DNA of 5,325 bases from assembly GCA_025450375.1 (NCBI GenBank), contig JANWHO010000313.1:1-5325 (forward strand), given 5' to 3'. Shown piece by piece: positions 1 through 5,325 of the stretch; the first letter of the stretch is position 1; each line of letters opens with the position of its first letter. Both the position numbers and the translations under genes were made by a program. Under the pieces are notes generated by a model that was given only the letters and a program-made list of their open reading frames with translations, had not been told where the DNA came from and did no database searches. Source of the DNA: Chloroflexota bacterium (GTDB lineage: Bacteria > Chloroflexota > UBA5177 > JANWHV01).

Positions 1-54
1 CCCAGGGCCTCACCCGCCGCGAAAACTCGAAAAAAAATCCTTCGGGACGTGCTT

Positions 55-74
55 GAGGGCTCCGGGGAGCCCTC
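55..74. repeat. Perfect 9-bp inverted repeat (hairpin)
   Basis: GAGGGCTCC (55-63) and GGAGCCCTC (66-74) are exact reverse complements separated by GG. As RNA this would be a very stable GC-rich hairpin. On the + strand it is followed by ATCCTCGTCC, which is not a U-tract. On the - strand a T8 run (complement of 30-37) lies about 17 bases past the stem, too far for a standard intrinsic terminator. It may be the end of an upstream transcription unit, or a regulator site; the sequence does not decide. Confidence 0.5.
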
Positions 75-162
75 ATCCTCGTCCCTATGGATTGGCTCTG
101 TGTAATGTTTCGGCGTCCCGCGTCGTTAAGCTGTACAGCGAAGCTAGATTTGCCGGGGAAAT

Positions 163-168
163 GAGGAG
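163..168 (+). promoter_or_regulatory. Ribosome binding site of pbpC
   Basis: GAGGAG lies three bases before the GTG start at 172. This is a strong anti-16S match, though the spacer is short. It supports GTG at 172: reading upstream in the same frame there is a TAG stop at 145-147 and no ATG, GTG or TTG in between. Confidence 0.6.
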
Positions 169-171
169 AAC

Positions 172-2508
172 GTGAGGCTCGCGGGCTGGTTGCCCCGTGG
201 TGCGGAGACGCCCCCGCGCGCGCGCCGCAGGCGGCGGCGCCGGCTGCGGCGCGCGCTGCTCGTCCTGGCCGCGGGACTGTTGGCGATTCCCGTGGGGATC
301 ATCATTTTATTTCTCATCTACCCTCTCCCCTCCAACCTCAATCCCTACGTGCCCGCCCCCAGCACCCGCATCTACGACCGCCATGGACGCCTCCTCTATG
401 AGGTGGTGGGACCGGGCGGGAGAAGGGTCATCGAGCCGTTGTCCTCCATCCCCCTTGCCCTCCGCCAAGCCACGATCGCTGCCGAGGATGGGTCGTTTTA
501 CCACAACCCCGGTATCGATCCGGCGGCGATCGTCCGCTCGCTATTCCTCGATGCCCGCCTGGGGCGGGCCGCCTATGGGGGAAGCACGATCACCCAGCAG
601 TTAGTCCGCACCATTCTGCTCACCGCCGCCGAACGCGACCAGCGGTCACTGACCCGGAAACTGCACGAGGCATCGCTGGCCCTCCAGCTCAACCTGCGCT
701 ACTCCAAGGATCAGGTCCTGGCCCTGTACCTGAACAACGTGTATTACGGCAACCTTGCCTACGGGGTGGAGGCCGCATCGGAAGGCTACTTTGGTCGTCC
801 GGTCGCCGATCTTGACCTGGCCCAGTGCGCGCTCCTGGCCGGCATCCCCCAGGGCCCCACCCTCTATAATCCCTTGATCAATCCGGACGAGGCTCGCGGG
901 CGCCGCCATGAGGTGCTGGGGCTGCTGCACCGGGACGGCTACATCACCGCCGCGCAGGAGACCCAGGCCAACGCCGAACCGCTCGGCCTCGCCGCCCCCA
1001 CCGACAACATCCTGGCCCCCCACTTCGTCTTTTATGTCCTGGGGTTGCTCGAACAGCAGTATGGGCGGGCCGCGCTGGAGAAAGGCGGCCTGCAAGTCAC
1101 CACCAGCCTGGATCTCAACCTCCAGCAACAGGCCGAGGCCACCGTTCGCTTCCATGTCGGCCAGTTGACCAAGGACCACCTGGTCCACGATGGGGCCCTG
1201 GTCAGCATGGATCCCACTACCGGACAGATCCTGGCCATGGTGGGGAGCGCGAACTACAGCGACCCTAGAATCAATGGCGCGGTCAACGTGGCCATTGCTC
1301 CCCGCCAGCCAGGTTCGGCGATCAAGCCCTTCACCTATGCCGCCGCTTTCTCGCGGGACTACACGCCCGCCACCGTGGTGGACGACGTCCCAAGCGCCTT
1401 CCCCACCAAGGAGGGAATCCCCTTCCAGCCGCAAAACTACGATTTGCAGTTCCATGGTCCGGTTACCCTCCGCACCGCGCTGGCGAACTCCTATAACATC
1501 CCCGCCGTCAAGGTGCTGGCCCACGTGGGGATCCCCGCCATGCTGAACATGGCGCACGCCGCCGGGATCACCACCATGAACGACGCGCGCCGATACGGTC
1601 TAGCTCTTACCCTGGGCGGCGGCGAGGTGCGCCTGCTCGACCTCACCGATGCCTTCGGCAGCTTCGCCACCGGCGGAATACACCACGACCCGGTGGCCAT
1701 TCTCCGCGTGGTCGATAGCGCCGGCAAGGTGTGGCAAGAGTGGCGGCCCGCGTCCGGACGACGGGCCCTGAGCCCCCAGGTCGCCTACCTGATCACCAGC
1801 ATCCTCTCCGATAATAGCGCCCGCATGCCGGCCTTCGGCGAGAGTAGCCCCCTTCTGCTTGACCGCCCGGCCGCCGCCAAGACCGGTACCACCAGCGACT
1901 TCCACGATAACTGGACCGTCGGCTATACCCCCGAACTGGTTACCGGAGTGTGGGTGGGGAACGCCGACAACACGGCCATGCGCGACGTCACCGGGATCTC
2001 CGGCGCCGCCCCGATCTGGCACGACTTCATGGAGTCCGCCCTCCAGAACCTGCCGGTCAGCGGCTTCTCGCGGCCGCCGGACATCGTCCAGGAGACGATC
2101 TGCCCCGGCACCGGGCTCCCCCCGACCGCTGCCTGCCCCGACCACTTCGCCGAGGTGTTCATCGCCGGCACCCAGCCCCGCGCGGCCACCCACCCGACCC
2201 CGCCGCCCGCCGTGGTGGCCCTGGGCGAACCGGCCACCGGGAGCCAGTTCCAGATCAATACCTCGGTCCCGCTTGCCTACCAACAAGCGCCGGTGCAGGT
2301 GCAAGCCAGCGGAATCCGCCCAGGGTCGCTCCACTTACTGGTGAATGGGCGTCTGGCCCATCGCTTCTCCGGCCTGGGCGGCGAGTGGCTGTGGCCGCTC
2401 AGCCCTGGAACCTACCGTCTCCAGGCGATCGGTGAGGACATACGAGGCCACCCAGTATTGAGCGGCATGTCCGTGGTGAAGGTGCTCAAACCCCAAACAC
2501 CTCTCTAG
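172..2508 (+). CDS. pbpC: Bifunctional penicillin-binding protein 1C (transglycosylase/transpeptidase)
   Basis: Class A PBP of 778 residues that polymerises lipid II into glycan strands and cross-links the stem peptides on the outer face of the cytoplasmic membrane. An Arg-rich cytoplasmic tail (seven consecutive Arg at 18-24) precedes one membrane anchor (about 28-50). The GT51 glycosyltransferase domain (about 65-245) shows EDGSFYHNPG with Glu105, GGSTITQQ (136-143) and RKLHE with Glu166. The transpeptidase domain (about 338-620) has all three penicilloyl-serine motifs: SAIK with nucleophile Ser382, SYN (440-442) and KTGTTS (570-575). A linker with two Cys (ICPGTGLPP...AAC, about 643-655) and VFIAGTQP leads to a C-terminal domain (about 686-771) resembling BiPBP_C, the domain typical of PBP1C. 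Length is normal for the subfamily, and all catalytic residues I can check are present. GTG start with a good ribosome binding site. It is followed after 132 bases by an A2M gene on the same strand, the classical partner of pbpC. PBP1C assignment rests on the C-terminal domain and this neighbour; a general PBP1A is the alternative. Confidence 0.9.
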   Translation: MRLAGWLPRGAETPPRARRRRRRRLRRALLVLAAGLLAIPVGIIILFLIYPLPSNLNPYVPAPSTRIYDRHGRLLYEVVGPGGRRVIEPLSSIPLALRQATIAAEDGSFYHNPGIDPAAIVRSLFLDARLGRAAYGGSTITQQLVRTILLTAAERDQRSLTRKLHEASLALQLNLRYSKDQVLALYLNNVYYGNLAYGVEAASEGYFGRPVADLDLAQCALLAGIPQGPTLYNPLINPDEARGRRHEVLGLLHRDGYITAAQETQANAEPLGLAAPTDNILAPHFVFYVLGLLEQQYGRAALEKGGLQVTTSLDLNLQQQAEATVRFHVGQLTKDHLVHDGALVSMDPTTGQILAMVGSANYSDPRINGAVNVAIAPRQPGSAIKPFTYAAAFSRDYTPATVVDDVPSAFPTKEGIPFQPQNYDLQFHGPVTLRTALANSYNIPAVKVLAHVGIPAMLNMAHAAGITTMNDARRYGLALTLGGGEVRLLDLTDAFGSFATGGIHHDPVAILRVVDSAGKVWQEWRPASGRRALSPQVAYLITSILSDNSARMPAFGESSPLLLDRPAAAKTGTTSDFHDNWTVGYTPELVTGVWVGNADNTAMRDVTGISGAAPIWHDFMESALQNLPVSGFSRPPDIVQETICPGTGLPPTAACPDHFAEVFIAGTQPRAATHPTPPPAVVALGEPATGSQFQINTSVPLAYQQAPVQVQASGIRPGSLHLLVNGRLAHRFSGLGGEWLWPLSPGTYRLQAIGEDIRGHPVLSGMSVVKVLKPQTPL

Positions 2509-2640
2509 TAAGCTAAGCATTACCATGCCATGATAGGAAGGATAGTAGTACTCCCGTATCGCGCCATCCCAACCGTATTTTTCCGCCCCGTCGAAGCCGG
2601 GGATTGATCGTTGTCCCTGAGAAAGGATCCAGAGACCACC
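2509..2640 (+). other. pbpC-A2M intergenic region
   Basis: This 132-base gap is visibly less GC-rich in its first half than the flanking genes. It holds a small potential hairpin, CCCCG (2586-2590) with CGGGG (2598-2602) around a 7-base loop, not followed by a T-run, so it is a poor terminator. No strong promoter is visible. The absence of a clear terminator and the shared direction allow co-transcription of the two genes, but a separate promoter for the second gene cannot be excluded given the gap length. Confidence 0.5.
2622..2627 (+). promoter_or_regulatory. Possible ribosome binding site of the A2M gene
   Basis: AAAGGA ends 13 bases before ATG at 2641, a longer gap than usual. The only other upstream start in frame is TTG at 2611 (frame closed by TGA at 2605-2607), with GGGG at 2599-2602 eight bases before it. 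That alternative would add ten residues, so the start is not fully settled. ATG is preferred for codon type and because it already gives a complete signal peptide. Confidence 0.4.
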
Positions 2641-5325
2641 ATGCAGACACCCAGACGGTCGCCCGTACGACACGGGCGCGGCATCCCGCTCGTCGCGCTC
2701 ACCCGCATTGCGTTGTGCCTCGTGTTCATTGCCGGCGCCGCCTTAACCTCCAGCGGCAGCCATGCCGCTTCCGCCTCGGCCCTAAGAATCCTCTCCACCA
2801 CCCCGTCCCTGGGCGCCATGGACGTGCCTGGGAAAGCCCTGGTCTCGATCACCTTCGACCGCCCAGTGGTCACCCTCAATGACGTAGGGGTGGCGAATGC
2901 CCATGTGCCGGCCCAGCTTTCCCCTCGGGCGCCCGGTCATGGGGAATGGATCACCACCACGACCTGGGTCTACCAGTTGACCCAGGGACTGGCCCTGGGC
3001 ACTCGCTATCAAGTCACGGTATCGGATGGGTTTTCCGCCCAGGACGGCTCGCGCCTCCCCGGCCCCTATTCGTTTACCTTCACCACCATGAGCCCCGCCG
3101 TAAGCGCCGTGGCGCCGGTGGCTGGTACCCAATTCTCCCTGCCACAGGATCTGGTGCAGATTACCTTTAACGTGCCGGTGCAACGCGCCTCGGCCCAGGA
3201 CGCCTTCAGCCTCCGCGCCAATGGCGTTCCGGTTCCCGGAACCTTCTCCTGGAACGACAAGCTGATCGCCACCCAGCCAAACGGGGCCGGGGCCGTGGTG
3301 CCGCCCGGCGCCAACGGAGGCCCCAATGGTGGGCCGCCCCCGCCGCCGATCCACAACACGGTGATGACCTTTCACCCGGCCCATCTTCTCCCCCTGGGCG
3401 CCTCCATGCAAGCCACGGTGGCGGCGGGAGTGCGGGGCACGGCGGGGCCCATCCCCATGACCGCCCCGTACACCTGGACCTACCGCGTGACCGGGGCCCT
3501 GAGCGTTACCAATACGACGCCCACGAACGGCCAGACCAACTTCAATGCCAATCCTGGGATCGCGATCAACTTCTCCGTCCCGATCAGCCAGAGCCGTGCC
3601 CAGCACGCGATCTTGATCAGCCCCAAGCCGGACTATCAGTATTCCTATGTCAACGATGCCGGGACCATGCTGACCGTGAGCGGGGACTTCAAGCCGTCCA
3701 CGTCCTACACGATCACGATCAATAATCATCCGCTCGGCACCGCCGGGCAGGCGCTGGCCGCCCCCTACACGTTGGCCTTCACCACCCAGCCGGCCACTCC
3801 CAGCATTTCCCTGGTCAATCAGGGTCAGAGCGCCGTCTACGATGCCTATCTGGGCGCCAACCTCTATGCCCATGTGGTCAATGTAGCCACGGTCAATCTC
3901 AGTCTGTACCGGCTGACCGCCGATCAGTTCCTCGGCCTCGCCGATAGTCCACCCAATAATTGGTCGGGTATGCCCCCGGCCGGGGCGCCACTGGTCGGCC
4001 AATGGTCGGTTCCCTCCAGCGCGAAGGTGAACCAGAGCCTGTTGGTCCGCCAACCACTTACCGTGGCCGGCCGACCCATGGGCCCCGGCTATTACTTGGT
4101 GAACGCCGATGGCGGGACGGCGCGCGACCATCTGTTGGTGCTGATCACCCATACCGCCGTCACCCTGAAGATCGGCCAGCAACAGGCATTCGTCTGGGCT
4201 ACCGACCTCAAGACCGGGAAGCCGGTGGGCGGGGAGACCGTCCGGATCATCGACCGCAAGCACCGCGTCTGGGCCAGCGGAACCACCAACCCGCAAGGCA
4301 TCTTCCAGGCTACCGTGCATGGTCTGCCACGCCAGACTTCCCTGGCCCAGCTCAGCCTGCAAGCGCAGCTCAGCCACGGTAGCGATGTCTCGGCCGCCGA
4401 CCTGAATTGGAACAACGGGATCGGCCCCTGGGACTATAATCTCCCCAATAGTCTCTACGTGACCCCTATCCGGCTCTACCTGACCACCGAGCGCCCTATC
4501 TATCGTCCGGGCCAATCGATCTACTTCAAGGGCATCGTCCGCCGCGATAACGATGGCCGCTACGGGGCCGTCGCTCCGGGCACTCCGGTGCAAGTACAAA
4601 TTATGGACGCCCGCCAGAACATGATCTACAACACGCGCTTGACCGTGGGCCCGTTCGGTGCCTTCAATGGAAAGGTGCCGCTCAGCCCCGCCGCCTCGGT
4701 GGGCACCTACCAGATCAACGCCGGGATCGGGGTGAGCAACGTCTCGGGTTCGTTCCTGGTGGCGCAGTACAAGAAACCGAGCTACGCGGTGAGCGTGATC
4801 AGCGACCGCGGCGCCAATGCCAACTACACCCAGGGCGACAAGATTGGCGTCCAGGTGCGGTCCCACTACTATTTCGGGGCCCCCTTGACCCATGCTCCCG
4901 TCCAGTGGAATCTCACCCAGAATGATTTCACCTTCAGCAGCCCGCTGTTCCCTGAGTATGCCTTCGTGGACCAGGATTACGCCGCGACCCAGCAGCAGAC
5001 CTTCTTCGGCCAGCAGTCCACCCAGGGATCGGGCGCCACCGATAGTCACGGTGACTTCCACTTCACGGTCCCCGCCGACATCAAGCACTATCAACTGAGC
5101 CAGCAATACACTCTGGATGCGACGTTGACCGGGCCCGATGCCCAGCAGGTGTCGGACAACACGCAGGTGATCGTGCATAAGGCCGCCCTCTATGTGGGCA
5201 TCCGCCCAGCGGACTACGTAAGCGTGGCCGGCAAGCCCGCCCCCATCCGTCTGGTGACCGTGGCCGACGACGGCATGCACACGGTTGGCGGCGTCCGGGT
5301 GACCGCCCAGGTCTACAAGCGGGTC
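2641..5325 (+). CDS. Secreted alpha-2-macroglobulin family protein with N-terminal Ig-like domains (5' part)
   Basis: Open without a stop for 895 codons and cut by the right edge; family members usually run to roughly 1,600-2,000 residues. Bacterial A2Ms are thought to trap foreign proteases at the cell envelope. Visible order: signal peptide (basic 1-22, hydrophobic core about 23-36, likely cleavage after SHA or ASA, 40-47); three SbsA-like Big_5 domains (about 48-149, 150-284, 286-383), each with an ITF/INF-x-x-P-V/I strand, the first and third ending in FTT; an MG1-like segment (about 385-505, with NLSLYRL); a segment with VWATDLKTGKPVGGETV (518-534) and a later GxTxPQGxF turn; the MG2 signature TTERPIYRPGQ (615-625) followed by FKG; an MG3 start with AQYKKPSYAV (708-717) and YYFGAPL (743-749); and a following MG domain (from about 849, ALYVGIRP). 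The bait region and the thioester CxEQ, if present, lie outside. The only Cys is residue 26, inside the hydrophobic core and without a good lipobox, so it looks exported but not lipidated, unlike E. coli YfhM. Its pbpC neighbour supports the assignment. Confidence 0.87.
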   Translation, partial: MQTPRRSPVRHGRGIPLVALTRIALCLVFIAGAALTSSGSHAASASALRILSTTPSLGAMDVPGKALVSITFDRPVVTLNDVGVANAHVPAQLSPRAPGHGEWITTTTWVYQLTQGLALGTRYQVTVSDGFSAQDGSRLPGPYSFTFTTMSPAVSAVAPVAGTQFSLPQDLVQITFNVPVQRASAQDAFSLRANGVPVPGTFSWNDKLIATQPNGAGAVVPPGANGGPNGGPPPPPIHNTVMTFHPAHLLPLGASMQATVAAGVRGTAGPIPMTAPYTWTYRVTGALSVTNTTPTNGQTNFNANPGIAINFSVPISQSRAQHAILISPKPDYQYSYVNDAGTMLTVSGDFKPSTSYTITINNHPLGTAGQALAAPYTLAFTTQPATPSISLVNQGQSAVYDAYLGANLYAHVVNVATVNLSLYRLTADQFLGLADSPPNNWSGMPPAGAPLVGQWSVPSSAKVNQSLLVRQPLTVAGRPMGPGYYLVNADGGTARDHLLVLITHTAVTLKIGQQQAFVWATDLKTGKPVGGETVRIIDRKHRVWASGTTNPQGIFQATVHGLPRQTSLAQLSLQAQLSHGSDVSAADLNWNNGIGPWDYNLPNSLYVTPIRLYLTTERPIYRPGQSIYFKGIVRRDNDGRYGAVAPGTPVQVQIMDARQNMIYNTRLTVGPFGAFNGKVPLSPAASVGTYQINAGIGVSNVSGSFLVAQYKKPSYAVSVISDRGANANYTQGDKIGVQVRSHYYFGAPLTHAPVQWNLTQNDFTFSSPLFPEYAFVDQDYAATQQQTFFGQQSTQGSGATDSHGDFHFTVPADIKHYQLSQQYTLDATLTGPDAQQVSDNTQVIVHKAALYVGIRPADYVSVAGKPAPIRLVTVADDGMHTVGGVRVTAQVYKRV

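Larger units (their letters stand above)
1..171. other. Leader region upstream of pbpC, no gene
   Basis: I see no credible coding sequence here. The stretch contains a run of eight A (30-37), a perfect inverted repeat (55-74), a short perfect palindrome (130-139) and the ribosome binding site of the following gene. No good match to a sigma-70 type promoter stands out: TGTAAT at 101-106 and TAGATT at 145-150 resemble a -10 box, but neither has a convincing -35 box at 16-18 bases. The promoter of the pbpC gene probably lies in this region or further left, but I cannot place it. Confidence 0.6.

Noticed and set aside
823..825. Gln218 in LDLAQCALLAG, where many class A PBPs have Glu.
   Set aside because: As far as I recall, Gln is common here in PBPs of several phyla and the residue is not catalytic, so I do not treat it as a defect.
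646..1557. A 303-codon open frame on the - strand inside pbpC.
   Set aside because: It lies opposite the conserved glycosyltransferase and transpeptidase domains, has a Gly/Val/Gln-rich shadow composition and no family motif.
1600..2334. A 244-codon open frame on the - strand inside pbpC.
   Set aside because: Gly/Arg/Ala-rich low-information translation opposite the transpeptidase KTG motif; no ribosome binding site or domain supports it.
1950..2435. A 161-codon + strand frame overlapping the 3' part of pbpC.
   Set aside because: Pro/Arg/His-rich translation typical of an out-of-phase reading of GC-rich DNA; the main frame there encodes the KTG-downstream region and the BiPBP_C-like domain.
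2520..2548. Possible promoter for the A2M gene (TTACCA at 2520-2525, TAGTAG at 2543-2548).
   Set aside because: The spacing is right at 17 bases, but the matches are about 4 of 6 and 3 of 6, no better than expected by chance in an AT-richer gap.
2586..2602. Possible intrinsic terminator after pbpC.
   Set aside because: Only a 5-bp stem with a 7-base loop and no following T-run; the nearby T-run (2578-2582) precedes the stem on the + strand.
2604..2882. A 92-codon + strand frame across the start of the A2M gene.
   Set aside because: It overlaps the A2M signal peptide and first Ig domain in another phase and is rich in Arg, His and Pro; no sign of a real small protein.
2782..5280. An 832-codon open frame on the - strand, antisense to the A2M gene.
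   Set aside because: Its translation is dominated by Gly, His, Arg, Val and Asp without recognisable domains, hydrophobic pattern or motifs, as expected for the complement of a GC-rich gene. The + strand frame has a clear signal peptide, Ig strands and the macroglobulin signature.

Overview
The window carries two co-directional, high-GC genes on the + strand and little else. The first is a complete bifunctional class A penicillin-binding protein of the PBP1C type (172-2508). The second is the first 895 codons of a large secreted alpha-2-macroglobulin (A2M) family protein (2641 to beyond the right edge). By eye the sequence is GC-rich with strong G/C at third codon positions. The form of the PBP (FY-x-NPG in the glycosyltransferase motif, a C-x(10)-C tail module, a BiPBP_C-like end) and the Ig-like (Big_5) N-terminus of the A2M remind me of proteins from Chloroflexota and neighbouring deep-branching soil or thermophilic lineages. 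That placement is recollection-based inference, not proof.

Layout: 1-171 is a leader without a gene, holding a perfect 9-bp inverted repeat, a 10-bp palindrome and a purine-rich ribosome binding site. 172-2508 is pbpC. 2509-2640 is a 132-base intergenic stretch with a small hairpin and no convincing terminator. From 2641 to the end is the A2M gene, with a signal peptide, three SbsA-like Ig domains, and then the macroglobulin MG domains with the typical T-x-R-P-x-Y-R-P-G-Q signature. The part that would hold the thioester (CxEQ) and complement-like domain is off the window.

How they fit: pairing of a PBP1C gene with an A2M gene is a known association (pbpC and yfhM in Escherichia coli). The usual interpretation is envelope defence and repair: the A2M protein traps foreign proteases reaching the cell surface or periplasm, while PBP1C patches peptidoglycan. 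The present pair has pbpC first and an A2M with no evident lipobox, both of which differ from the E. coli arrangement. I see no RNA gene, CRISPR array, mobile element or attachment site, and no clearly undescribed system; the noteworthy points are variations on this known pair.
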